Shown in pieces: positions 17,164 through 25,383 of a DNA stretch of 64,000 nucleotides. The translations under genes were made by a program, and so were the position numbers. The stretch covers positions 1 to 64,000 of the forward strand of contig DASPJR010000042.1 in NCBI GenBank assembly GCA_035628505.1, read 5' to 3'. Each line of letters begins with the position of its first letter. The first letter of the stretch is position 1. Below the pieces are notes generated by a model. That model had not been told where the DNA came from, did no database searches, and saw only the letters and a program-made list of their open reading frames with translations. This DNA is from DASPJR01 sp035628505 (GTDB taxonomy: Bacteria > Planctomycetota > SZUA-567 > H5-PLA8).

Positions 17164-20100
17164 TTGAGTTCACATCGTTTTAGTCTCCGCTACCTACTGA
17201 TTCTGCCGTTGGCTCTGGCAATTGGCGGCAGCCTGGCGCTGCTCACGCCCAAGCCGGCATCGCGGGAGTTCGCACCTGTCGCTACTGCCGAAGCAGCCAA
17301 ACCTGCCGAGGCGGCTGCTCTTCCGGCGCCTGTTAAGCATTACGATTTCAAACCCGTGCTCAGCATTCCGGCTGCGAGGAAAGTTGAAACTGCGGCGCCG
17401 GCATTCGTTGAAACCGAAGAAGGCGTTTTCGAAGCGCTTACGCCGCGCTATCACGCCACACTAAACGATGAGCAGGGCCTCCTCTATCGTCCGCTCACAG
17501 CAGCACAGCAGGACGCGCCGACCCAGCAGCCGGAACTACGCTTGCGACTGAACAAAGTTTCGCGTGGCGAGCGCGTTATTTTCACTCGCACGCAGGAGCC
17601 GGCCGAGAGCGAGATCGCGGTCGATGATGAGTCCGGCGCGCTCTCGTTCTGGCGCGCGCCCGGATTCGAAGAACATTTCAAGCCGCGCGGCGATGGCGTG
17701 GAACAGAGTTTCTCGTTCGATGATCCCATCGAGGGGCAGGGTTCGCTTGAATTCGTCTGCGATCTGGCGTTGCATCGACTGAATGCCCTTCCGAGGCGCG
17801 ACGGCCGTGCCGGCGGAATCTTCTTCGCCGACGAGAAGGGGCAGTGCGCAGTTCGACTGGGGCAGGTTGTCGTGCGCGATTCAGCGCAACATGGAATTGT
17901 TCTGGAACCGCAGCTGTCTGCCGATGGCATGAGCATCAGCTACGCGATTCCAGGCGAGTGGCTTGAGCGCGCGCAATTTCCGATTCTCGTTGATCCGCTG
18001 GTGGGAAGCGATTTTCCGCTCTCGCCGGATCAGAATGTCGGGGTGGGCCCGCCCACGATCATTGCAGGCAGTAATTCGTTCCTGGTCGCCTGGACCGATT
18101 ACCGCGACGGCAACAATCTTCCGCAGCTGTACGCCTCCATCGTCAGCCAGTCGGGTCTGGCCAGCACGGATTTCCCAATCTCGGCCGGCATCGGTCTTCC
18201 ACGCGACGTCCGCAACCAGCGCATCCAGGGCGCGTTCGACGGCTCGAACTGGCTGGTCGTCTGGGCAGACGACCGCTCAGTGGGACCCGGCATCCGCGGC
18301 AGCATCATCAGCACGACTGGCGCGGTGCTCGGCGGCACTGATTTTCTGATCGCGCCGACGCCCGGAACAGTCAACGAAGATCCCCTCGTCGCCTTTAACG
18401 GCATCGATTTTGTCGTCGCGTGGCAGAGCACCCCGCCGCTCGCTGCGGGCGGCTCGCAAGTGTTCTATACGCGCGTGTCCACTGCCGGCGTGGTTGATCA
18501 GTCCTACCTTGTGCCCGCTGAATCTACTCCGATCAACCAGGCGCTGCTGTTTCTTTCGTCGCAGCGGCCCAGCGGCGATACGCTGCTGATCTACCGCGAC
18601 AACAACGAAGTTCCCGCGACCACCCGCAGCGTGCGCATCGCCATTGACGCAGCGGTTCGAGATCCCGGCGGCACAGCGCTGTTTGTCGATGAGCAGGCTG
18701 AAGGCGGGTACGGCCGGCCCATTGGTGTTACATTTGTCGGGCCCGAGTGGCACATTCTCTCCTCCTTCGATCAGACCGTCGACAGCTCAATCTTTCTCCA
18801 CAAGCTCAGCACAACCGGAGTGGTCACGCCGCCGGCCAGCCAGAGCGCTTCCTTCGCACAAATGGGTCTGGGGCCAATCGGGGCTGCCTCCCTGGACGCG
18901 TTTGCGCCCGCCTTTGCCGGCGCCGGCGAGTGGCTGTTCGTACGCAATGAAAAGATCAACAGCACCGTCTATCACCTTCTCGGCAAACGTGTGACGTTTG
19001 ACGGCGTGGACAAAGATCCCGAACCCTTCCAGATCGACACGAGCACACAGGGCGTGCTGCGCAGCGCGGTAGCGGCGCAATCGGGCAATGTGTTCCTGGT
19101 AGCGTGGCTGGATGGCCGTCGCGCGACGACGCAGCCGGGAGATTCGCGGAACATTTTCGCAGCCCTGGTCGATTCCACGTTTGCGGCGGGAACTTCAACG
19201 CCACTGGTCGCCGCCGCGACGGCAAGCCCGGTTACGGGCGAAGCGCCGCTGGCTGTGTCGTTTGATGCTTCAAACTCCACCGGCAGCTTTGACACCATCA
19301 CCTGGGACTTCGGCGATGGTACAACCTCCACGAGCAAAACCGTTTCGCACACCTACAAGAACAATGGCATTTATACGGCGCAGCTGACGCTGACCAAGGG
19401 CGCCTACACCGTGAGCGACTCGGTAGTGATCAAGGTCGGCAGCGGCCCGGGAACCGGCGCCGGAGGCGGCACGCGCGTCGGCGAGCCGGTGGAAAGTTCG
19501 CCGGGCATGGTGACGAGCCTGTTTATTCAGAGCACCGCGATCAAGCTGAACTTCTCGACAACGGCCAAAGACGCGGCGCTGATCTCTGGAACGCTGGATA
19601 TCGCGCAGTTGCCGGAGCAGCTCACGGGAATCGCCGCCAGCGTCTCGATAGGCTCGAAGAGCTTCTCCTTCAATCTGGACACAAAGGGCCAGTTCAAAAA
19701 CGACACGATCCGTTTCGTGCTCAATCAGAGGAACGGCAATTTCGTGTTCGAGGTTGTGAATGTGGAACTGCGTGCGGCCATGGAAGCGCTGGGCGCAAAG
19801 AACGAGACCAATTCGAAAGCAAAAATTGTCGAAGTGCCGATCACTGTCGCAGTCGAAAAGTTCTCCGCCATCGCGACAGTCGGCGTGAACTATAAATCGA
19901 CCGTCGATATCAGCGGAACGGGCAACTACGGATTCATAGGATCAGGCACTGAAGTCTCCGGCTCGTTTATCGTGTCCAAGTTCTCAGCCAAGCAGGAGAA
20001 GCAGGCCTCCACAAACGTGCAGGTCCACAGTTTCTCGATCAAGGGCCAGGTGAAAAAGCCAAACGCCGGCATCTTCAAGCGTTCGCTTGCCGGATTGTTC

Positions 20101-20436
20101 GTGATCACCGTCGGCAACTTCACCGTGGCGCTGCCGGTGGGCCAGTTCAAGGATACAGACGGACGTCTCACCTTCGTCGGCCGCGTCGGCGTCTCCGGGC
20201 TGAAGAAATTTAATCTGGACCTGAATTCCGGGACGTTTAACCTGCAGATGCTGAAGGTTCCGGCGGACGTCGCGGGCGGCAGTGGAATGCCCCTGGCCAA
20301 GTCCGGGCAGAACATCACGAAGGTGGACTTGAACCTGTCGTTCCAGTTTGACCAGGAAGATGGGAAATTCAGCGCGGGCCGATATATATTCATTGAACGC
20401 AAGGACGCTGCTGCGAAGACTTGGAAACTGCGATGA
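17164..20436 (+). CDS. Large exported propeller protein with PKD domain
   Basis: 1090 residues from a TTG start (17164) preceded by GAGGGG. An N-terminal signal/anchor (RYLLILPLALAIGGSLALL) is followed by a beta-rich region. From about residue 285 come repeated WxDxR-type blades (FLVAWTDYRDG, WLVVWADDRS, FLVAWLDGRR), which indicate a seven-bladed-like propeller. A PKD domain follows (WDFGDGTTSTSKTVSHTY, about residues 695-760). The C-terminal ~300 residues are repeated beta-sheet segments such as KLNFSTTAKDA and VSGSFIVSKFSAK. Likely a cell-surface or secreted protein. Its stop overlaps the start of the alarmone-hydrolase gene (ATGA). Confidence 0.8.
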   Translation: MSSHRFSLRYLLILPLALAIGGSLALLTPKPASREFAPVATAEAAKPAEAAALPAPVKHYDFKPVLSIPAARKVETAAPAFVETEEGVFEALTPRYHATLNDEQGLLYRPLTAAQQDAPTQQPELRLRLNKVSRGERVIFTRTQEPAESEIAVDDESGALSFWRAPGFEEHFKPRGDGVEQSFSFDDPIEGQGSLEFVCDLALHRLNALPRRDGRAGGIFFADEKGQCAVRLGQVVVRDSAQHGIVLEPQLSADGMSISYAIPGEWLERAQFPILVDPLVGSDFPLSPDQNVGVGPPTIIAGSNSFLVAWTDYRDGNNLPQLYASIVSQSGLASTDFPISAGIGLPRDVRNQRIQGAFDGSNWLVVWADDRSVGPGIRGSIISTTGAVLGGTDFLIAPTPGTVNEDPLVAFNGIDFVVAWQSTPPLAAGGSQVFYTRVSTAGVVDQSYLVPAESTPINQALLFLSSQRPSGDTLLIYRDNNEVPATTRSVRIAIDAAVRDPGGTALFVDEQAEGGYGRPIGVTFVGPEWHILSSFDQTVDSSIFLHKLSTTGVVTPPASQSASFAQMGLGPIGAASLDAFAPAFAGAGEWLFVRNEKINSTVYHLLGKRVTFDGVDKDPEPFQIDTSTQGVLRSAVAAQSGNVFLVAWLDGRRATTQPGDSRNIFAALVDSTFAAGTSTPLVAAATASPVTGEAPLAVSFDASNSTGSFDTITWDFGDGTTSTSKTVSHTYKNNGIYTAQLTLTKGAYTVSDSVVIKVGSGPGTGAGGGTRVGEPVESSPGMVTSLFIQSTAIKLNFSTTAKDAALISGTLDIAQLPEQLTGIAASVSIGSKSFSFNLDTKGQFKNDTIRFVLNQRNGNFVFEVVNVELRAAMEALGAKNETNSKAKIVEVPITVAVEKFSAIATVGVNYKSTVDISGTGNYGFIGSGTEVSGSFIVSKFSAKQEKQASTNVQVHSFSIKGQVKKPNAGIFKRSLAGLFVITVGNFTVALPVGQFKDTDGRLTFVGRVGVSGLKKFNLDLNSGTFNLQMLKVPADVAGGSGMPLAKSGQNITKVDLNLSFQFDQEDGKFSAGRYIFIERKDAAAKTWKLR

Positions 20437-20990
20437 GTTCCCACACCAGTCAGGCTGACCGTTACGCGCAAGCTGTTCTGTTTATCCATCAGGAGCATGC
20501 AGGAACGTTTCGCGATGACGGCAAGACGCCCTACGCCGTCCATCCACTGCGGGTGTCGGAATACCTGCGCCGCATCGCTGGAGAGACTGACGAAGAGGTG
20601 CTCTGCGCGGCGCTGCTGCATGATGTGATCGAAGACTGCGGCGTGACCTACGACGATGTGGCCTCGCGCTTCGGCGACGGCGTCGCTCAGCTCGTGGCGG
20701 AGCTCACCAATGACAACCGCCTGCCCAAGAACCGCCGCAAAGCGGCGATGCTTGAAAAGCTTCCCACGATTTCAGCGCGCGCCAAGCGTGTGAAGCTGGC
20801 CGACCGCCTGGACAATGTGCTGGACCTGCTGCGCGGAATGGGATCGGCGGAAAAGCGGCAGCGCTACGAGCAGGAGACCGAACGGCTGCTGCAGGCGTGT
20901 TCGGGGGCGTGCGGGGCAATGGAAGAAGCGCTCAACGAGGCGCTGCAGAAACTCAAGGCTGTCAACCGTCAGACCCAGCCCGCGCCGTAA
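20433..20990 (+). CDS. Small HD-domain (p)ppGpp hydrolase-like protein
   Basis: 185 residues from the ATG at 20433, which shares bases with the upstream TGA. The HD-superfamily pattern is complete: HPLRV (His37), LLHDVIED (His63-Asp64, Glu67-Asp68) and VKLADRLDN. The order matches the hydrolase half of RelA/SpoT and stand-alone MESH1-like enzymes, with no synthetase, TGS or ACT domain. It probably removes the 3' pyrophosphate of (p)ppGpp or a related nucleotide in the cytosol. Coupling to a secreted propeller gene is odd and may only reflect compact packing. Confidence 0.85.
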   Translation: MSSHTSQADRYAQAVLFIHQEHAGTFRDDGKTPYAVHPLRVSEYLRRIAGETDEEVLCAALLHDVIEDCGVTYDDVASRFGDGVAQLVAELTNDNRLPKNRRKAAMLEKLPTISARAKRVKLADRLDNVLDLLRGMGSAEKRQRYEQETERLLQACSGACGAMEEALNEALQKLKAVNRQTQPAP

Positions 20991-21022
20991 GCGTCACACG
21001 CTTCATCTGAAAAGGAACCGAC

Positions 21023-21880
21023 ATGCGTTATCCGCTTCTGCTCGCTTTCATTCTCTCCGCTGCCGCCGCGCACGCCGAAGGCGTCGTGACGAAGACCGAT
21101 GTCGTAGTCGAAGGACGGATTCTGAAAGAGAACGACTGCGGCGTGCTGGTCGAGCACATCAGCATGGGTCTGATAAGCATCCCGCACAGCAAGATTCGGT
21201 TCGTCATTCGCGCCGGCCAGACCGAAGACGAAGCGCGCGCGACTGAACCCGTGCTCATCAAGTCCGTGCCCGGCGGAACGCTGCTCCCGCCACCGGCCCA
21301 AGGGCGAACTCCGCCGGCAAACGGCGGCGCCGAGCCGGCTTTGCCAACCGGAAAGAGCAATGGCGCGGGGCTGGATCCGCTGAAAGCCAATGAGGCCTCG
21401 GCCGTCGCAGCCTGCAAAGCCTACATCGACGCGCAGGACCGCTACCACCGTAAGGATTGGGACGAAGATAAAGTGCTGGAATACGCGCAGTCGCTGAAAG
21501 GAAATTTCAGCCTTTACGAAACGAAGGCGGGCGCCGGCGACATTCAGCTGATCGACAAGACCTTCGCCGATGCCGAAGGCGACCCGCTTCCGGGCGCGAC
21601 CGCGCGCTCCGGCTACCGCTTCAAGGTCCTGAAGGCGCAGGGCGCCAATGCGTTTGGCGGCGCCAAGAGTTATCTTTCGGCCGTCAACGGCAAAGAAGAA
21701 ATGACGCTCGGCTTTGCGCTCGTTGCGTACCCCGTCGAATACGGCAAAACCGGCGTTCACACCTTCCTGGTCAGCAATGCAGGAGTGATCTGGCGCAAGG
21801 ACTTGGGCGTGGCTACTCCCGAACTCGTCAAAGAGATGAAGGAGTTTAATCCGGACAAGACGTGGACGATTGTTGAATGA
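21023..21880 (+). CDS. Exported DUF2950-family protein
   Basis: 285 residues with AAGGA upstream and a signal peptide ending AHAEG. Residues 20-75 look like a small beta-barrel (VVVEGRILKENDCGVLVEH). A proline-rich linker follows. The C-terminal half carries the DUF2950 pattern: AYIDAQ, DPLPGATARSGYRFKVLKAQG and GFALVAYPVEYGKTGVHTF ending in GVIWRKDLG. The function is not established. It follows the HD-hydrolase gene by 32 bases, so it may be co-transcribed. The spacer after it contains an ATGCAT-type repeat. Confidence 0.8.
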   Translation: MRYPLLLAFILSAAAAHAEGVVTKTDVVVEGRILKENDCGVLVEHISMGLISIPHSKIRFVIRAGQTEDEARATEPVLIKSVPGGTLLPPPAQGRTPPANGGAEPALPTGKSNGAGLDPLKANEASAVAACKAYIDAQDRYHRKDWDEDKVLEYAQSLKGNFSLYETKAGAGDIQLIDKTFADAEGDPLPGATARSGYRFKVLKAQGANAFGGAKSYLSAVNGKEEMTLGFALVAYPVEYGKTGVHTFLVSNAGVIWRKDLGVATPELVKEMKEFNPDKTWTIVE

Positions 21881-21882
21881 AG

Positions 21883-21906
21883 TAATGCATGATGCATAAT
21901 TCATGA
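21883..21906. repeat. ATGCAT-rich spacer repeat
   Basis: TAATGCATGATGCATAATTC and flanking bases, related to 16992-17036 and 62718-62742. Confidence 0.6.
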
Positions 21907-21973
21907 ACAGCCTGAACGCAGCCGCGGAAGTCTTCCGCGGCTGGTCATTTTGTGAGAAGGACTGAACGGCACG

Positions 21974-23833
21974 ATGGCAAATTTTGAAGAGAACTTCACC
22001 AGCAAAGGTTTTAAGATTCTCGGCCGTTTCACGCACCCGCAGCCGCCGGCCAACCCGCGCGAGCGCGCCGACGCCGCCGCGAAAGCGTTTTCACTCCCAC
22101 CCGAACGCGTGGTGAAGGTGATTGCTCTGCGCGGAAAAGATGCGGCGCGCGGAGACCTCGCACGCGTGGCGCTGCTGCTGCCATCGACCGAGCGTATTGA
22201 CGCCAATCTCCTCGCCGTACTCTCACGAGCAGTGGGAGCCGACTTCGAATTCTATCCGCAGGAACAGATCGCCCCGGCCTGGGGTGCCGGAATCGAAGCG
22301 CTGACTCCGCTGGCATTGAACAACGGCATTCCGAACGTCTACGTCGATAACCGCCTGATTGAATCGGACACGCTTGCGGTCGGCTCTGGCGACGCGCTGG
22401 TCGAACTGCTGGTCTCAGCCGAAGAGCTCGAAGCATTCCTGTCTGGCGTGCTGCGTCCGCTGGATCTCGAAACAGCAAAGAAAGCGGCCAAGAGCGGTGG
22501 CACAATCGAGCCGCGCGTGCTTAAGGGCTTCCGCGATTATCTGCCGGAAGAAATGCTGCCGCGGCAGGCGATGATTGCGTCGATCACGCAAGTCTTCGAG
22601 CGCTTCGGCTTCGCGCCGCTGCAGACGCCGGCGCTGGAATATTCCGACATTCTTCTCGGCAAACTCGGCGGCGACGCTGAAAAGCTGCTCTTCCGTTTCA
22701 AGGACAACGGCGGGCGCGACGTGTGCCTGCGCTACGACCTCACCGTGCCGCTCGCGCGCGTGGCCGCGCAGTATCCCGACTTGCCCAAGCCCTTCAAGCG
22801 CTACCAGATCGCTCCGGTATGGCGCGCCGAGAAACCCGGCCGCGGCCGTTTCCGCGAATTCTTCCAGTGCGACTGCGACATCGTCGGCTCGGCGTCGCTG
22901 CTTTATGACGCCGAGTGCATCGCCTTGGATTTCGCTGTCATGCAGGCCCTCGGCCTCAACGCCGAAGTGCGTTTCAACAACCGCAAGGTTCTCGCCGCGC
23001 TCGGCACGTCGCTGAACGTCTCCGGCGAGCGGCAGATGATGTCGATTTTCCGCACCATCGACAAGATTCCCTCACAAGGCAAAGCGCGCGTGAGCGAGCT
23101 GCTCAAAAGCGATGCCGGCTGCGGCGACGAACAAGTTCAAAAGATCATGCGCTTCGTTGAGATCTCCGGCAGCAACGACGAGATGCTCGGCAAGCTCAGC
23201 GAACTGCTCGGCGACGCGGCCGGCGCAGCCATTGACGAACTGCGACGCGTAAAAGATTACGTTTCACAGATGACTGGAGCCGCGCCCGCCGGGGAAGGCA
23301 GCCGGCAGGAACTGAAGCTGGATTTCTCGATCGCGCGCGGGCTGGATTATTACACCGGCACCGTCTACGAAACGTTCCTCACCGATGTACAGGGCGGTGG
23401 CAGCGTCATGTCTGGCGGCCGCTACGATGGACTGATCGAACGCTACCTTGGCAAGCCGATGCCCGCCGTCGGAATCAGTGTCGGCATCGACCGCCTCTTC
23501 AGTTATCTCGTCGACCTGGGCCGCGTGAAGAAATCCGCGGTCACAAGCCGGGTCATGGTCGTCGCGATGGACGCCGCGTGCCTCGCGCCCGCGCTGGGCG
23601 TGCTGGGTCAGATCCGCTCGGCGGGCATCGCTGCAGAGATGGGCATCGAGAACGAGCAGAAGCCGAAGATGGATAAGCAGCTTTCGCTTGCTGGCAAAAA
23701 GGGGATTCCATTCGCCGCGATCCTGGGCGGAAACGAAGTCGCCAAAGGCACGCTGATGCTCAAGGATCTGGCCACGCGCACGCAGGAAGAACTGACCGTG
23801 GCGCAGGCCATCGAGCGCCTTAAAAAGCGATAA
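21974..23833 (+). CDS. hisS: Histidyl-tRNA synthetase with N-terminal YbaK-like editing domain
   Basis: 619 residues. Residues ~178-619 are a class II histidyl-tRNA synthetase: LKGFRDYLPEEM start, motif 2 (YQIAPVWRAEKPGRGRF), the histidine-specific ARGLDYYTGTVYE and GGRYDGLIERY, then an anticodon-binding domain. Residues 1-158 are extra and follow the YbaK/ProX aminoacyl-tRNA deacylase pattern: ERVVKVIALRG with the key Lys48, ALLLPSTERIDANLLA, and ALTPLALN...VYVDNRLIESDTLAVGSGD. Normal HisRS lacks this domain and HisRS is not known to need editing. A single continuous frame spans both parts. Upstream AAGGA is 12 bases from the ATG. Confidence 0.9.
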   Translation: MANFEENFTSKGFKILGRFTHPQPPANPRERADAAAKAFSLPPERVVKVIALRGKDAARGDLARVALLLPSTERIDANLLAVLSRAVGADFEFYPQEQIAPAWGAGIEALTPLALNNGIPNVYVDNRLIESDTLAVGSGDALVELLVSAEELEAFLSGVLRPLDLETAKKAAKSGGTIEPRVLKGFRDYLPEEMLPRQAMIASITQVFERFGFAPLQTPALEYSDILLGKLGGDAEKLLFRFKDNGGRDVCLRYDLTVPLARVAAQYPDLPKPFKRYQIAPVWRAEKPGRGRFREFFQCDCDIVGSASLLYDAECIALDFAVMQALGLNAEVRFNNRKVLAALGTSLNVSGERQMMSIFRTIDKIPSQGKARVSELLKSDAGCGDEQVQKIMRFVEISGSNDEMLGKLSELLGDAAGAAIDELRRVKDYVSQMTGAAPAGEGSRQELKLDFSIARGLDYYTGTVYETFLTDVQGGGSVMSGGRYDGLIERYLGKPMPAVGISVGIDRLFSYLVDLGRVKKSAVTSRVMVVAMDAACLAPALGVLGQIRSAGIAAEMGIENEQKPKMDKQLSLAGKKGIPFAAILGGNEVAKGTLMLKDLATRTQEELTVAQAIERLKKR

Positions 23834-23951
23834 TGCAGACTCTGCATTTTAAATGTCGCAAATCCGTCGACGCATAATATAGTATTAACACATCTTTACC
23901 GGTGATGTATTTTATGGGCACATCTTGCGCGCTGCGCGGAAGGGGTTTTGC

Positions 23952-24404
23952 ATGTACACACGTTTCTGGCGTTCCGTGGTTCTGTCTGCTTTTATCCTGG
24001 CGGGCTCAACGGCGATGGTGTCTGCTGCCGAGAAGAAAGGCGATCGCCTCTATCCGCGCGGACCTGAAATCGAAAAACTGAAAGCAGAAGCGGGCCTAAC
24101 CGATGAGCAGATCGCGAAAATCAAAACAGCTCTCGAGGCTGTCGAGAAAAAGAATGTCGAGGTCCAGGCCAAAGCCGACGTGAAAGCCGCTGAAGAAGCC
24201 GTGCAGAAAGCAAAGGAAGCCCTGAAGGCCGCAGAAGAAAAACTCAAGAGTGCCGGCGACAACTTCGACCTGCTCGATGAGCGCAAAAAAGCCGTCTACA
24301 ACAACGTCCCCGACGACAAGAAGGAAAAGGTCGCCGACATCATTAATTTTAAAGTGAAATCCGAGAAGAAAGACAAGAAGGAAGAGAAGAAAGACGCAAA
24401 GTAA
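23952..24404 (+). CDS. Exported Lys/Glu-rich coiled-coil protein
   Basis: 150 residues from the ATG at 23952, preceded by AAGGGG. A signal peptide ends at MVSAAEKK. The mature part is helical, with LTDEQIAKIKTALEAVEKK near the start (reminiscent of LTxxQ/Spy-like chaperones) and long Lys/Glu/Ala heptads (VKAAEEAVQKAKEALKAAEEKL). It ends in a lysine-glutamate tail. Probably a periplasmic helical protein that binds proteins or envelope polymers. A strong terminator follows the stop. Confidence 0.65.
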   Translation: MYTRFWRSVVLSAFILAGSTAMVSAAEKKGDRLYPRGPEIEKLKAEAGLTDEQIAKIKTALEAVEKKNVEVQAKADVKAAEEAVQKAKEALKAAEEKLKSAGDNFDLLDERKKAVYNNVPDDKKEKVADIINFKVKSEKKDKKEEKKDAK

Positions 24405-24420
24405 ATCGTTCCGGCGTGCC

Positions 24421-24456
24421 CCGCGGGCAGCGACGCTGCCCGCGGGCCGTTTTTTG
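24421..24456 (+). terminator. Rho-independent terminator
   Basis: An 11-base stem CCGCGGGCAGC / GCTGCCCGCGG with a 3-base loop, followed by GCCG and six T. It ends the coiled-coil gene transcript. Confidence 0.85.
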
Positions 24457-24596
24457 CACCGCTAATCAATTCCCCATATTCTCACTTCTTATTCAAGGCC
24501 GGGCCCCGCCGTCTCCAGGGTTACGGAACGCGAATTGAAAAGCGCGCCGCACCCGCTACTTTTAGTCTCTTTGTTTTTGCAACGTAAGGACTCCGA

Positions 24597-25367
24597 ATGC
24601 CTCGTGAAGTTCCCAAGTATCATGCCGTTGTCCTGCAGCCGCGGCAATACAAGTACGCCGTTATCGTTTGCGCTTTGAACGAAGGCGAACGGCTGATCCG
24701 GCAGCTGACAAAGATGAAGGCTAACACGGCCGGGCTGTTCGATGTCATCATCGCTGACGGCCCGAGCACCGACGGATCGACCGAACCGAACCGTTTAAAA
24801 GAGCTAGGCGTTCATGCCGTCATCGTGCTGGAAGAACGCGGAGGCCTGAGTTCCTCTTTGCGCGCCAGTTTTGCCTACGTGCTTGAAGCCGGTTACAGCG
24901 GCGCGGTGATCATGGACGGGCATGATAAGGATGACACTGAAGCACTCCACCGCTTTGGAAAGCTGCTTGATGACGGCCTGGATTTTATCCAGGGCTCGCG
25001 TTTTGTTCCCGGCGGGCAGGCGGTGAATACGCCTCCGCGCCGCACCGTGCTGATCCGCTGGATTCACGCACCCTATATTTCAGTGCTTTGCGGCAAGCGC
25101 TTTACGGATACGACCAATGGATTCCGCGGATTCAGCCGCCGTTTTCTTGAAGACGAAAAGGTCGCGCTTTTCAGGAAGTGCTTTGATCAGTACGAGCTGC
25201 CCTATTACCTGGCGTGGGCCGCGTGCCGTTACGGCTTCAACGTCCAGGAAATGCCGGTAACGCGCGCTTATCCGGCTGCCGGCCCAACGCCGACAAAGAT
25301 CATCGGCTTCCGTGGACACTGGAAGATGCTCAAGCCGCTGCTGATGCTTCTCTTCCGGCTGTACTGA
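24597..25367 (+). CDS. Family 2 glycosyltransferase
   Basis: 256 residues from the ATG at 24597 with AAGGA upstream. A GT-A fold is visible: YAVIVCALNEGERL at the start, IIADGPSTDGST (nucleotide-binding DxD-like region), then VIMDGHDKDD and GSRFVPGG. It ends with TTNGFRGFSRRF and YLAWAACRYGFNVQEMP, as in dolichyl-phosphate-mannose-synthase-like GT2 enzymes without membrane anchors. It would transfer a sugar from a nucleotide donor to a lipid or polymer. The next gene starts 17 bases downstream and encodes a polytopic membrane protein, so they are likely one operon. Confidence 0.85.
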   Translation: MPREVPKYHAVVLQPRQYKYAVIVCALNEGERLIRQLTKMKANTAGLFDVIIADGPSTDGSTEPNRLKELGVHAVIVLEERGGLSSSLRASFAYVLEAGYSGAVIMDGHDKDDTEALHRFGKLLDDGLDFIQGSRFVPGGQAVNTPPRRTVLIRWIHAPYISVLCGKRFTDTTNGFRGFSRRFLEDEKVALFRKCFDQYELPYYLAWAACRYGFNVQEMPVTRAYPAAGPTPTKIIGFRGHWKMLKPLLMLLFRLY

Positions 25368-25383
25368 ACTTTCAGGACAACGC

